A DNA stretch of 64,000 bases from Atriophallophorus winterbourni (lineage: Eukaryota; Platyhelminthes; Trematoda; Plagiorchiida; Microphallidae), in assembly GCA_013407085.1 (NCBI GenBank), contig JACCGJ010000551.1:26767-90766 (forward strand). The letters run 5' to 3'. This document shows, piece after piece, positions 1 to 10,145 of this stretch. The position numbers and the translations under genes were made by a program. A model generated the notes under the pieces. That model worked only from the letters and a program-made list of their open reading frames with translations. It was not told where the DNA came from and searched no databases. Each line of letters opens with the position of its first letter. The first letter of the stretch is position 1.

Positions 1-125
1 TGACTCAAACAAACGCCGAGTGGTGCTGGGGACGCCGCTTTGTACCCAAATTCTCAAGACCATTCATTGAAGCCCACTCATCCTCCAGGAGGCGATAGTC
101 GCACAAAGTACAAAGTACGTCTTTT
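1..125 (+). repeat. LINE 5'-leader-like repeat fragment
   Basis: The first bases (ACAAACGCCGAGTGGTGCTG and the following GGGGACGCC) recur almost unchanged near 17330 and 35252, at the end of a longer GC-rich block. Related GC-rich leader sequence at 41860-42600 runs into a LINE endonuclease start. This is therefore read as a fragment of a LINE 5' untranslated leader. It has no coding potential of its own. Confidence 0.5.
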
Positions 126-204
126 TAGCGGCGAAGGAAGAGATAGTCCATCTCCTTTTCAAATCTAAAACTGGCTTTGATTGATCAACCACCTATCGGG
201 CTAT

Positions 205-295
205 GTATGTGTGTATGAAATCACAAACTTAGATCCATGCAAGGCGCCACACTGCGCTTGGGCTAAGATACTGTCAGATCGCTTAGACCTAGACA
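205..295 (-). repeat. SINE-like family copy, partial
   Basis: Minus-strand 3' half of the dispersed SINE-like family (model copy 4245-4490): the order is AAAGYR-CACA tail side, then a GGCGCCACACTGCGC-type block, then GCTAAGATACTGTCAG. Diverged. Confidence 0.5.
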
Positions 296-299
296 GAAC

Positions 300-524
300 A
301 AAGCATGCTGGGTAAGGAACAGAAGATCTTCCAAATTGTTTTGTTCTTTTACGAGGTAGGAGATAATTACTTCTCGTGTAGGAGAATGGTTTGCAGACAA
401 TAATGACCTTGTACACCATTTGACATTCACGAAAGTATATTGAAGACTACGTTCGAAATATGAGGCCATCCAGTGAAGAATGTTCAGTGCAACACCACAG
501 TACTGTTTTGGAGTAAGGCACTTC
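300..524 (-). pseudogene. LINE reverse transcriptase fragment
   Basis: Reverse-strand translation gives LHWMASYF-RSLQYTFVN, which matches LVHWIASYFKDRVQYTAVN of the RT at 23118-24875. It is a short degraded copy of that family's fingers/palm boundary. No catalytic box survives. Confidence 0.55.
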
Positions 525-613
525 TCATATCTGTCTAGGCCTGGGCAACCTGACAGTAATATCACCTACGTGCGATCTCTGACTTTACCTGGACCAGGCT
601 TGTGCTTTCATAC
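525..613 (+). repeat. SINE-like family copy, 3' end
   Basis: Contains the family's conserved 3' half (ATCTGTCTAGGCCTGGGCAA, then a diverged CACGTGC-AGTCTCTGACT block, then CCAGGCTTGTGCTTTCATAC). Truncated at its 5' side. Confidence 0.65.
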
Positions 614-828
614 TATATTGTTGAAAGCATTGGCATAATCAAGTGACCGAGAATTACGATCTATCGACATATAAAGACCATCAATCGATTCATCATCTTT
701 GTTGACAGCATTACACCGGCACCAAGTGCATAACCGCCATACAACTATGACATAGTAAACAATACTATACCATCGACATCGACTTATCGAACAAAGCTTT
801 ATTACTTGACAATCAGGCGCTTGAAATT

Positions 829-1789
829 GTGGATCGTTTCACGTATCTCGGTAGTTGTATCAATAATTCTGCATCGTTAGATAACGAGGTCTCGGCACGC
901 ATTTCTAAAGCGACCGTAGCATTCCGCAACCTAGGTCACCTCTGGCGTCAGAAAGGACTGTCTCTGCTACTCAAGGGTAGAGTCTATAAAGCGACAGTGC
1001 GGGCTGTGTTACTGTATGGGTGCGAAACCTGGACTTTACGTAAAGAACACATTCAGCGTCTCCAAGTATTTGACAACCGGTGTCTCCGCAGCATTCTAGG
1101 AGTTAGCTGTTACAATCGTATGCGCACCGATGCTCTCCGAAATAAGTTGTTTGGTAGTAATGTCGATATAGAGAAGCAGATCAACCTGCATAGGTTACGC
1201 TGGTTGGGTCACGTTTTACGGATGCCGGACCACCGACTTCCGAAACAGATTCTTTTTGCGACGCCACATCCTGATTGGCGTAAATCTCGGGGTGGCCAAA
1301 CCGTCACATGGCATAGGCAGCTAAAAATTCTTACTAGTAACCTTTCCAAAGTAGGCGCAGCGCGTCTTCCAGGCTGGTGTCCCCGCGATCATATATCGCA
1401 ATGGTTAGTTACGCTTCAGGATATGTCCCGAAACCGTGTTCAATGGCGGTCTTGCACTAAGCATCTTCTTGGAGTGTTTGCATAACCTTGTATGTTGTCA
1501 AGCGGAGTGACGAGAAAAGCTTGTTATGATGCATGACAGTGAAAGCCGCAAGGAAGCTGCCGTGCTGATGTTGCTCTACTCGTTCACGAAACTTGTTTGA
1601 ATGCATGTTCCATTCGAGGTGTAGGCACCTCATTCCAGTTTGTTTGTGCTTACTCTTCTATAGAATCCGTAGCAATTTAAGTCCCACCCTTCCCCATCTT
1701 TTAGGATTTTAATTTTTCATGGTTGTATGGCAGTTAAGCATTCGGTACGTGCTACCGGTGTATTGCTGTCTTTGATGATGATGATGATG
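829..1789 (+). pseudogene. LINE (RTE-like) RT C-terminus and 3' end
   Basis: An open frame from 829 to 1485 (218 aa) carries the C-terminal part of a non-LTR reverse transcriptase: TYLGSCI near residue 5, VYKATVRAVLLYGCETWTL near residues 52-70, and RLRWLGHVLRMPDHRLPKQ near residues 122-140. These blocks follow the palm domain in RTE/CR1-type LINEs. The catalytic core (YADD) is missing upstream, so this is a 5'-truncated copy. A roughly 300-bp 3' UTR follows and ends in a (GAT)n tract at about 1770-1789, a typical simple-repeat LINE tail. The same 3' end recurs at 3355-3820, 7495-8072, 13190-13690 and 39270-39440. The frame is intact although the element cannot be autonomous. Confidence 0.8.
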
Positions 1790-1919
1790 ACTATACCATA
1801 CCATTTTAAACAATGTGGGAAAGGGTGGGTGGGACCTCAAAAGCTACTGAACCTATAAAAGATTGGACACAGACGCACTGGGATGGGTTGCCTACAACTC
1901 GAATCAAACATACATTCAA

Positions 1920-2035
1920 GCAAGTGTTGTGAACGAGTAGAGCAACAACAACATGACAGCTTCCTTGCGGCTTTCAATGTCACGCATCAAGTCAGGCTTT
2001 CTTCGCCACTCCGCTTGGCAACAGGTAAGATTCAC
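1920..2035 (-). repeat. RTE-like LINE 3' UTR fragment
   Basis: Reverse complement of the 3' UTR at about 1500-1600 (GCCGCAAGGAAGCTG and GTTGCTCTACTCGTTCAC blocks). It lies in inverted orientation 130 bp beyond the tail of the plus-strand copy. Confidence 0.6.
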
Positions 2036-2179
2036 CAAACACTCCAAGAAGATGTCTACAACAATCCAATGATGACATCACGACGCGGCGGATGTGACTC
2101 GCCGCTCCAAAAGTCACTGCCCCTTGTCCTATCCAAGGACATTGTATGGTGCACAGGCAAAAACTGAAGTCACCAACCT

Positions 2180-2420
2180 ATCAACGGGGTTATCGGGCTC
2201 CGAACTGGAAATTCCCAGAAAAGGGCGTATGAACCGCTTCGTCGGTCACCGGCCACCGATAGGTGCGAACCTCTCTCGCTCCACTGCCTTGTGGGTAAAG
2301 GCTCGGGGTGGGACCCCCTAAACGAAATCTCCCTACTTCGGTGTAGGCAACCGGGTAGTATCATGCCTACGTTCAACGATGCCGATGACAACGCTTTGTA
2401 CCCCCCTTCTCGCTTTGTAC
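2180..2420. repeat. Dispersed GC-rich repeat fragment
   Basis: Shares the block CCCCCTA-(n)-CTACTTCGG, then GGCAACCGGGTAGTATCA, with a shorter copy at 11345-11460. The class is not identified; it may be LINE leader or terminal sequence. No open frame was recognised. Confidence 0.4.
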
Positions 2421-2470
2421 ATCTCATTGTTTATGTTGAACGGCACTATATCTGTATCAGATTGTGCAAA

Positions 2471-2501
2471 TATAATAATAATAATAATAATAAATAATAA
2501 T
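2471..2501. repeat. (ATA)n microsatellite
   Basis: About ten ATA/AAT trinucleotides, adjoining the minus-strand LINE RT fragment that follows. Confidence 0.8.
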
Positions 2502-2865
2502 CTGGCCTGCTCTTCACGAATCTTTGATTGGCTGTGTAATTTAAGACGCCAAAGACATACTGAAGCAAGAAGCCAGGTAATGACGGGCGTAAGTCTTATT
2601 CCAATGTGATTAAAGAATGGAGGACGCACATCCTTTTTGAAAATAGGTACCATTATAGATTCTACCCACCACTGGGGAATAGTTTCCGTGTCCCATCCCT
2701 GACGAAAATGGTCAACTATAGTGCTTAATAGACTATCTCAACCATCCTTGAACAGAACCGAGGTCAGTCCATCAGCACCAGCTGCCTTGATTCTTTTCAC
2801 TGACTCAATACCGAGCTTGATTTTTGCTTCGCTCGGAGGCGTTAAATCAACTTACCAGGGTTAAC
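2502..2865 (-). pseudogene. LINE reverse transcriptase N-terminal fragment
   Basis: The reverse-strand translation shows the start of an RT domain: IKAAGADGLTSVLFKDG, then IPQWWVESIMVPIFKKDVR, then NHIGIRLTPVITWLLASV. These correspond to the K-A-(A/G)-G-x-D-G, IVPIFKKG-x-R and NHRGISLTP blocks of RTE-type LINEs. A stop follows KDG and no downstream catalytic box is present, so it is a fragment. Confidence 0.75.
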
Positions 2866-2934
2866 AATATGAAATAGAAGGCAATGGACCATCTGCTGCT
2901 GGCCAGCGAAATTGCTGATGAAAATGCTCCGTCC

Positions 2935-3130
2935 AACGTATGTATGGTATGAAAGCACAAGCCTGATTCAGGCAAAGTGCCGCACAGTCATAGACTGCAC
3001 ATGGGCTAAGATAGTGTCGGGTTGCCCAGGCCTAAACAGATATGATAAAGAAAAAAGCACAGGAAATGATAGTGAGACTCCAGCGTGTTTCAGCATGCAG
3101 CTCACTACCGGTTGCCAATCAACGAGACAA
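2935..3130 (-). repeat. SINE-like family copy
   Basis: Minus orientation: tail side (TATGGTATGAAAGCACAAGC), core (GGCTAAGATAGTGTCGGGTT), then GAGACTCCAGCGTGTTTCAG. It lacks the 5' GCACGGATGTGCAAT head. Confidence 0.7.
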
Positions 3131-3354
3131 GCGTCGCTCTTTATTAGTGATTAAGGTACCATCGATTCGTACTGTAAACAGACTGATGAACTTCTTGTAA
3201 CTGACAACGCAAAGCCATACGTCGTAGCCAAATTACTTCAGGTACTGTGACGCACAAACAATTGGGTGGTAGTTCCCGGGACTGTTTGTGGAAACGTGGT
3301 TATTCTTACAGCTTTCCAGAACTGAGGGAATTATTGTTCTCCCCTCATGAAAAA

Positions 3355-3820
3355 CCCTTTTAGTAACCTTTCCAAAGTCGGCGCAGCGCGTCTTTCAGAC
3401 TGGTGTCCCCGCGATCAGATATCGCAATGGTTAGTTACGCTTCAGGATATGTCCCGAAACCGTGTTCAATGGCGGCCTTGCACTAAGCATCTTCTTGGAG
3501 TGTTTGCTTAACTTTGCATGTTGTCAAGCGGAGTGACGAGAAAATCTTGTTATGATGCATGGCAGTGAAAGCCGCAAGGAAGCTGCCATGCTGATGTCGC
3601 TCTACTCGTTCACGAAACTTGTTTGAATGTATGTTCCATTTGAGGTGTAGGCACCTCTTCGCAATTTGTTTGTGCTTACTCTTTTATAGAACCCGTAGCA
3701 ATTTAAGTCCCACCCTTCCCCATCTTTTAGGATTTTAATTTTTCATGGTTGTATGGCAGTTAAGCATTCGGTACGTGCTACCGGTGTATTGCTGTCTTTG
3801 ATGATGATGGTGATGAACGT
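3355..3820 (+). repeat. RTE-like LINE 3' end
   Basis: Near-identical to 1335-1800, from the AGTAACCTTTCCAAAGT block through the stop and 3' UTR to a terminal GATGATGATGG tract. 5'-truncated copy. Confidence 0.75.
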
Positions 3821-4244
3821 TTACCAATTCGCGCTTTCATTTCGCTTGCGCTTCTTGTGATTACGTCTCGCAGCGCTTATCATATCAATTTTGGCGTATA
3901 AACCCTTCCGTCGTGATTGGGAAGCACATCATTTATTTCGAAATCGGGTTTTGAGGGTTGTACGTCTGCGGGACATTGCTCTGATCTGTCGCCGATTCTT
4001 TGGTGTGAGCTAGCTCGCGTAGCCCCCGGATGTGATTGTATCTAATCCCGTTTGTGACAGTGATGTCATAGGAGAAATGCTACTGAGATGATGTTGGTGG
4101 TTCTTAGAGTGATGGCATCGTTGTGTTGATGATCAGGATGATGCAGACAACGTCTGTGATAGTGTCGATATTCAGGAACTTGGGGATGATATTGTTGAAG
4201 GTGCTGATGGTGGGTTTCTGAGGATCAGCATGAAGTTGATGAGA
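3821..4244. other. No recognised feature
   Basis: Non-repetitive intronic-looking sequence with no long frame, RNA gene or known repeat that I can identify. Confidence 0.5.
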
Positions 4245-4490
4245 AAGGCGGATGGTATGGTATGGTATGAAAGCACAAGCCTGATGCAGGCAAAGTGCCG
4301 CACAGTCAGAGACTGCACGCGGGGAAAGATACTGTCAGGCTGCCCATGCCTAGACAGATATGAGAAATAGAGAATAAAGATGGTAGCGAGACTCCAGCGT
4401 GTTTCAGCATGCAGCTCACTACCCGTGGCCAATCAGTTTAGCACGGTGTTAGACGCACAGTACAGACGTACTGTACGATTGCACATCCGC
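4245..4490 (-). repeat. SINE-like family, near full-length copy
   Basis: Model copy for the family. In sense orientation (minus strand) it starts with a GC-rich head (GGATGTGCAATCGTACAG), passes TTAGCACGG-type and CTGAAACACGCTGGAGTCTC blocks, then CTGTCTAGGCATGGGCA, and ends with GTGCTTTCATAC followed by a (CCATA)n tail. Copies share the same head but have different simple-sequence tails, which fits a SINE mobilised by target-primed reverse transcription. No clear tRNA A/B boxes were found, so the origin of the head is unknown. Confidence 0.7.
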
Positions 4491-5140
4491 GCGGATGGTC
4501 ATAAATGATCAGAGATGTTGATAAAGTTTCTTGGGGTTATTAAACAAATGATGTCCCCAGCACCACCGCTCTAGCCTTTGCACACCCAAATATAACCTAC
4601 TGGGCGGACAGGCGGACTGTGTATTGTCAACGATGTTAGAAGGTGTGGAGCGTGACTGGATAACAATATGTAACGATCTCGCCTCCAATTGACGCGCTTG
4701 GGATGACTTGATTCGAGACGAAGCCGATAATCTGCCGGTGGAGCCTGTCTCAAGAAAGTAACGTAAAGTTAGTAGGTCCAGATGATGATTGAGATTAGTT
4801 AGACCGCAATCTGCTTTCCCATCTGTTACGAGTCCACGTAGATCTCTTGATAACCTTGATAGCTGCAGTCAGCTGCTTTACCTTGTACCTCGTGATTCGC
4901 CTGTTGGCATGACATCCCCGAGAGTTCAAATACCAGCGACACTCAGTGCGGACGCACACATGGTCATTCGATGTTCTCTCGTGAACGCGTGGTTAATGCA
5001 GGATCGATTATAATACCTGGGTTGGTGTAATGAACGTTTTGACTAGACACACACTGTTTACCTTAAAGCCACTCGACGTAATCCGTAAAATATTACCATC
5101 CTTTACATTTGTATGACACCGTTTATCTGAAATAAAACAG

Positions 5141-5561
5141 GTGTTCAAAATTCCAACGTTCTTACCAACGTGGAACGCAGTCTGTTTGTCCTCTGTCTGG
5201 ACGAGTTTGCCGAATTGCCCGTGGTAAACGATAGCGACCCAGACGCTCTGGATATTCGCGACTCGGTCAGTTCCGCCAACGTGCTGCACGGCAACTTGAT
5301 CAACTCCGGGAACCGCTGGTTTGACAAATCTGTCCAATTCATGGTCTCTCGTGATGGGTCTGTGGGCGCGAACTTTGAACATACCGCGACGGATGCTGGG
5401 GCCCTGGTCCCAATGATTGCGGATTGTTACACCGCGTTCGATACGCATTTGCAGTTGGGCGATGGTCGTTTGCCGATCTACTCGTGCCCGCGGGAGTTGT
5501 CGTGGCATGTGGGACCGGAGCTGGAGACGGAACTGCGACGCGCTGAGGATGCGTTGAAGCA
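5141..5561 (+). CDS. CRAT: Carnitine O-acetyltransferase, internal exon with catalytic His
   Basis: This exon encodes about 140 residues of the choline/carnitine acyltransferase family, which reversibly moves acetyl groups between CoA and carnitine. Visible motifs: SLFVLCLDE, LHG--INSGNRWFDKSVQF and RDGSVGANFEHTATDAG. The His in FEHTA aligns with the catalytic His of the family, and NSGNRWFDK precedes it as in carnitine acetyltransferases. The apparent TAA after ...ALKQ is the splice donor: GTAAGTG starts at 5562, leaving CA, which is completed by the A at 12470 to CAA. The acceptor AAACAG at 5135-5140 is pyrimidine-poor, so the left edge is less certain; it could lie up to 30 nt further right. 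Upstream exons are outside the window. A SINE copy sits 40 bp downstream in the intron. Confidence 0.87.
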
Positions 5562-5599
5562 GTAAGTGTGTTCGAATTTTCTTGTGTGGCTAACCTGGT

Positions 5600-5803
5600 G
5601 CTAAATTGATTGGCCACGGGTAATGAGCTGCATGCTGAAACACGCTGGAGTCTCACTAGCATCTGTATTCGTCTATTTCTTATATCTGTCTAGGCCTGAG
5701 CAACCTGACAGTATCTTAGCCCACGTGCAGTCTCTGACTGTGAGGCACTTTGCCTGGATCAGGCTTGTGCATTCATACCATACCAGGGAAGAACATATTT
5801 GTG
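5600..5803 (+). repeat. SINE-like family copy
   Basis: Plus orientation, from ATTGATTGGCCACGGGTAAT to GCTTGTGCATTCATACCATACC. Lies in the CRAT intron just after the exon at 5141-5561. Confidence 0.75.
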
Positions 5804-5984
5804 TCTCGGTGCTTGGATGTTACATAAACGACATTCTTCTTCGAGGTCGCCATTGCTTCGGACGTTTCGTAATCGTCATTCTATAGAACGAGGTTTTGTT
5901 GTGGATGTCATTTAGCTTGTTAACTAACCATCATAAGCTCTCGACGAATGCCATCTGATGGACATAATCTCAGCTGACTCTGCC

Positions 5985-6430
5985 GTACCAAGGAAAAGCC
6001 GATAAGCAAACGCGTGAAAAAAGAGAAAACAGGCATGCGGAATGTGCAAAAGCAAATGCACAAAAAGCAGCTTGTGTTTGTAGTTTCACTGCATGCGATT
6101 TTTTATATATAAAATAATACCGGATAAAAAATTATGACACACATAATAAAATACACTGGCGCCACTGACTTCGGTTTGTAGCCATATCGCGTAAGGTTTC
6201 CATCCAACTATTAGGTGGAGCTTTTGGACCCCACCCAGGCTAAAGAATAGACCAACTGAGTCTAGCGCTACGGTGAGTTTCTTCATCCCAACGCGCCACG
6301 TCATGGACTGGCCACCCGATCGTTTCTCCCAGCTTCTGTCAGACTGTGTATAAGGCGCGGTACGGTAAACGATGAGTAGGCATTCTTGAAACATGTCCCA
6401 ACCATCGCAAACGTAGGAGTGTAGCATTCA
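5985..6430 (-). pseudogene. LINE RT C-terminal fragment and 3' UTR
   Basis: Reverse-strand reading gives ECLLIVYRTAPYTQSDRSWE, RSGGQSMTWRVGMKKLTVAL and VQKLHLIVGWKPYAIWLQTE, followed by a 3' UTR with AAAAAGCAGC- and GGCATGCGGAA-type blocks. The plus-strand copy of the same family is at 11565-12290. Inactive fragment. Confidence 0.7.
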
Positions 6431-6539
6431 TACACGAGGATTCTGTAGAAATCACCTAGCTTGATGACGAGCCGTTATAATCAGCCAGTACAAACTCGGC
6501 ATTTGCCCACCCGGTATCATAAAACGTACTGAGGAGGAG

Positions 6540-6775
6540 GTATGGTATGGTATGGTATGAAAGCACAAGCCTGATCCAGGCAAAGTGCCGCACATTCAGA
6601 GACTGCACGTGGGCTAAGATACTGTCAGGTTGCCCAGGCCTAGACAGATATGAAGGGGGGGAATAGAAATGGAGATGGTGGTGAGACTCCAGCGTGTACT
6701 CGTATGCAGCTCACTATCGTTAGCCAATCAATTTAGCACGATGTTAGCCGCACAGCACAGCAATGTTGAGGAGGA
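6540..6775 (-). repeat. SINE-like family copy
   Basis: Begins on the plus strand with the (TATGG)n tail, then AAAGCACAAGCCTGATCCAG and the conserved core. The head side is truncated at GCCGCACAGCACAGCAATG. Confidence 0.75.
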
Positions 6776-6997
6776 GGCGACTGTCGCAAGGTAGTTTTGG
6801 TCCTTGATGTAGCATTCACTGAGGAAACGTTTGATGAGTTTGGATGATTGGTTACTCCAAGTCTATCGGTGTGGCTTCGACCTCATGTTTGACATGGCGG
6901 TGTGTCGACTTATCGTGGCCTGGCACACTGCGACAACTGGGTTATAACCCCGCATAAAAATTTGCTTTTAGATGACTGCAGTGCACACTTCAACTGG

Positions 6998-7100
6998 TGT
7001 CTAGGCCTGGGCAACCTGACAGTAACTTAGCCCACGTGCAGTCTCTGGCTGTGCGGCACTATGCCTGGATAAGGCTTGTGCTTTCATACCATACATACTG
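6998..7100 (+). repeat. SINE-like family copy, 3' end
   Basis: Plus orientation, GTCTAGGCCTGGGCAACCTG to GTGCTTTCATACCATACATA. 5'-truncated. Confidence 0.7.
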
Positions 7101-7239
7101 GTGATAGTCTTGCTTCTCTGATTTCCCTTCCACATTCCTTGGTTGAGAATCCCATCGATTAACAAGACACCGCATCTGACAAATCGCCTAAGCACAGACT
7201 CCAGAGTGCCTTCATGTTATCAGCTCGATATTTGTACTG

Positions 7240-7495
7240 TGCAACTATTGTGTTGGCCTCCATCGGTCGATATGGAGTCTGAATGTACATCACTATCGCA
7301 TGATGCTTTCATGAACCATAGACTGTTTGGAATGACTAAACAGTCCGATTCCGCGGGAATAATTTCTCCTGTAGCGCTCACTCAGTCGATTGATGTCAGT
7401 TGCATGCTCTTTGGTGTGATCTACGTTCAGCAACCGCGAAACCAGTGTCTTCTCTTATTCACCTCGAGCATGACGCTTTACAAAGTACCTCTGCG
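7240..7495 (-). repeat. LINE 3'-end fragment, minus strand
   Basis: Shares GGCCTCC-TCGGTCGAT, then a CACTATCGCATGA-type block, then GAATGACTAAACAGTC with 37355-37440, where the sequence continues into a minus-strand LINE C-terminus. Diverged copy. Confidence 0.5.
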
Positions 7496-8072
7496 TACGC
7501 ACCGATGCTCTCCGCAATAAGTTGTTCGATAGTAATGTTGATATAGAGAAGCAGATCAATCTGCATAGGTTACGTTGGTTGGTTCAGGTTTTACGGATGC
7601 CGGACCACCGACTTTCGAAACGGATTCTTTTTGCGATGCCACATCCTGATTGGCGTAAATCTCGGGGTGGCGTAGGTAGTTAAAAACCCTTACTAGTAAC
7701 CTTTCCAAAGTCGGCGTAGTGCGATTAGATATCGCAATGGCTTCAGTATATGTCCCGAAACCATGTTCAATGGCGGTCTTGCACTAAGCATCTTCGTGGA
7801 GTGTTTGCTTAACCTTGTATGTTGTCAAGCGGAGTGACAGTCATAGCCGCACGGAAGCTGTCGTGTTGATGTCGCTCTGCTCGTTCACGAAACTTGTTTG
7901 AATGTAGGTGTAGGCACCTCATTCCAGTTTGTTTGTGCTTACTCTTCTATAGAATCCGTAGCTATTTAAGTCCCACCCTTCCTCATCTTTTAGGATTTTA
8001 TTTTTTCATGGTTGTATGGCAGTTAAACATTCGGTACGTGCTACCAGTGTAATGCTGTCTGCGATGATGATG
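7496..8072 (+). pseudogene. RTE-like LINE RT C-terminus and 3' end
   Basis: Diverged copy of 1125-1789: ATGCTCTCCGCAATAAGTTG, a HRLRWL-type block and a 3' UTR ending in GATGATGATGA near 8072. Several deletions disrupt the frame. Confidence 0.7.
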
Positions 8073-8214
8073 ACACAATGTGAGCGGTCATGAGCATGTT
8101 TCCGAACTCGTGGGGTGAAGAGCTTTCATCTCGCTTTTGCAAACGTCTTTGTACCGCGAGTGGAGTCTGCCGACTTCCTGAATTCAATTCACCATAAAAT
8201 GTAGATAAGACCGT
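8073..8214 (-). pseudogene. LINE C-terminal fragment
   Basis: Resembles the minus-strand LINE C-terminus at 37410-37680 (GTGAGCGGTCATGAGCA, then AACTCGTGGGGT, then TTTTGCAAACG blocks), with premature stops. Confidence 0.5.
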
Positions 8215-8507
8215 GCTACATTTATTTGACACCGGTGGTAAACTGCATGCGAAAACACGCTGAAGTCTCACTGCAATTTCTATTTTCATCTTTCATATTT
8301 GTCTAGGTCTGGGCAACCTGACTGCTTGTTAGCCCATGTGCCTTCTATGGCTGCGCGGTACTTTGCCTGGATCATCCTTGTGATTTCATACATACATACA
8401 TTACATACATACATACATACATCATACATAATACATACATACATACATACATACATACATACATACATACATACATACATACATACATACCATACATACA
8501 TACATAC
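8215..8507 (+). repeat. SINE-like family copy with long (CATA)n tail
   Basis: The SINE body (8215-8385) ends in TTGTGATTTCATA and passes directly into about 120 bp of CATA/TACA repeats at 8386-8507. The repeat sits where other copies have short CCATA or CATA tails, so it looks like an expanded SINE tail. Confidence 0.75.
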
Positions 8508-8760
8508 CGCGTGGATACTAAATGCTTTACTGTACGGCAGTGAAACCTGGACCACCCACGCAAGACACAAATGGAAGCTGAATGCTTTCCATCTACGAAG
8601 CATCCGTCGTATCTTGAACATATCGTGGATGGACAGAGTGACTAATGCTGAAGTGCTTTCAAAAGCTGGTCTACAGAGCATGTTCACCCTATTACGACAG
8701 CGCCGCCTGCGGTGGCTTGGTCATGCCTACAGACATTACAAACATTGAACCACTCTACGA
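8508..8760 (+). pseudogene. LINE RT C-terminal fragment
   Basis: Translation shows ALLYGSETWTTHARHKWKLN, FHLRSIRRILNISWMDRVTN and LRQRRLRWLGHAYR, the post-palm region of a non-LTR RT, from a different family than 829-1485. It starts at the SINE tail and ends at a stop near 8750. No catalytic core. Confidence 0.75.
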
Positions 8761-9039
8761 CTTTGTTCCAAAACCCTGGTCCTTTAAACTTTGACTCACG
8801 GAAAAACAGTGATGGTACCTACTTTTACGTATGTGGGCAGCTGTGTCAACTGACCTTGACCGTGTTCACTTGGATCAGTTTGATATGGATACACACTAGT
8901 AGGAAAATCGACCACTGATCCTGGTCATTCCCACGATATGTGACACACGGTAAGCGTAGTATAGGTTGTTTAGCGGTAAGGTCAAATAAGTGGTGGTGGG
9001 TTGACTACTACTTAATCATGTTCCCTGTCCTGACTATCA

Positions 9040-9090
9040 CCCTTGGTCTGACGAAGCTTCTGTGTCAGAAGTGAAACGTTACCCAAAACT
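9040..9090 (+). ncRNA. Hammerhead ribozyme motif (Penelope-type)
   Basis: The core CTGACGA (9048-9054) fits CUGANGA. Next comes a hairpin CTTCTG-TGT-CAGAAG (9057-9071) closed by A9055-T9072 with G9056 unpaired, then GAAA (9073-9076) and CGTT (9077-9080). A76-U79 and C77-G78 would form a two-pair stem III with cleavage after GUU. ACC at 9081-9083 pairs with GGT at 9045-9047 as the start of stem I. Minimal stem III hammerheads with GAAACGU are reported from Penelope-like retroelements. Diverged relatives lie near 31180 and 40820. Activity is not shown; GUU is a weak cleavage triplet. Confidence 0.6.
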
Positions 9091-9619
9091 ACTCTAACCG
9101 ATTGCACACAAATTCCTTTGCATTATGAATACACGATCGGTCCCAAATATATTCCAATCGATTGCTGAGTGCTGATACCCTGGTTTCTCTAAAATCTACT
9201 CTCTGCATGCTAATCTGCACTCGACCTACCTCGCGGTTCTTGTAGTAGTGCTGCGTCTGAAAAGTACTTTGACGTCACGTGATAAGGCGGATTAGAGCTC
9301 GTTCTGGTCTTGTGTTCTGGCGTGTCCTGATCAGGACACAACCACCGAGATGTAGAATCCGCTCACGTACGCGTGTGGTGTGAACTCGCACGATGTGCTG
9401 TGTGAGTGGCGTCTGTGTCTGTTCATTCTAGTCCTGAGTGTGTAAGCGCTTTGCTGAGATTCCAATTTCTCACGGTATCCTGGCCGAATTATGACCATCA
9501 CGCAAGCAGCTCTACTGGTTTAATCAGGATTGTTTCTTCACCGTACCCTACTACGTCAGTGCTGTCTAGGTCATGTGTACAGAATGGGGAATGGTTGTGT
9601 TCCCTGTGGAGGATTAAAA

Positions 9620-9830
9620 TCAGGAAGTCCACCTTTTGACAGGCTACAAGCACGTTTGCAAAAGAGACGTGAAGGCTCTCCACATTGACCCTACGAGTGG
9701 GGAAGAACTTGTTCTTAAGCGCTCACATTGGAGGCACTGTGTAAAACGTCTTCTGCAAGCTGAGGAATAGAACATACGCCGTCAGCATTCAACTGACAGC
9801 GTTCGACTGCCTATCGTTATGAGCGTTGTG
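9620..9830 (+). pseudogene. LINE C-terminal fragment
   Basis: Plus-strand reading gives VCKRDVKALHIDPTSGEELV, LKRSHWRHCVKRLLQAEE and a stop at about 9768. The D-(x)n-R-x-x-W-R-x-C pattern is the usual end of RTE-like LINE ORF2 proteins. Related minus-strand pieces lie at 10538-10790 and 37410-37680. Confidence 0.6.
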
Positions 9831-9959
9831 GGAGAGATTGTTCCATCAAATTGAATTGTCAGGTCATTCGATACGCTGTGAGTATGATCCGTGGTCAGCA
9901 TCGGCCGTAGGAGACTAACAACAACATGAACCTAAACTAAGACATCCTTAAGGGCATTT

Positions 9960-10145
9960 TGATTGATTTGCCAGAGGTAGTGAGTTGCATGCTGAAACAG
10001 GCTGGAGTCTCACTACAATCTCCTGTTCTTTTTTCTTCCTCATATCTGTCTAGGCCTGGGCAACCTGACAGTATCTTAGCCCACGTGCAGTCTCTGGCTG
10101 TACGGCACTTTGCATGGATCAGGCTTGTGCTTTCATACCGATACA
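9960..10145 (+). repeat. SINE-like family copy
   Basis: Plus orientation, from TTGATTTGCCAGAGGTAGTG through CTGTCTAGGCCTGGGCA to CAGGCTTGTGCTTTCATACC. Confidence 0.75.

Noticed and set aside
1560..1600. CTGATG...CACGAAAC in the RTE-like 3' UTR as a hammerhead
   Set aside because: Reads CTGATGT rather than CTGANGA, the intervening bases form no stem II, and no NUH or stem I follows.
5008..5508. 166-codon minus-strand frame at the first CRAT exon
   Set aside because: Antisense shadow; the plus strand encodes the catalytic-His exon.
8395..8507. CRISPR-like or telomeric repeat array
   Set aside because: Simple 4-bp (CATA)n microsatellite continuous with a SINE tail; no spacers and not TTAGGG.
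8286..8748. Frames with repeated Tyr-Met-Tyr-Val-Cys or His-Thr-Tyr-Ile
   Set aside because: Translation of the (CATA)n tract, not a gene.
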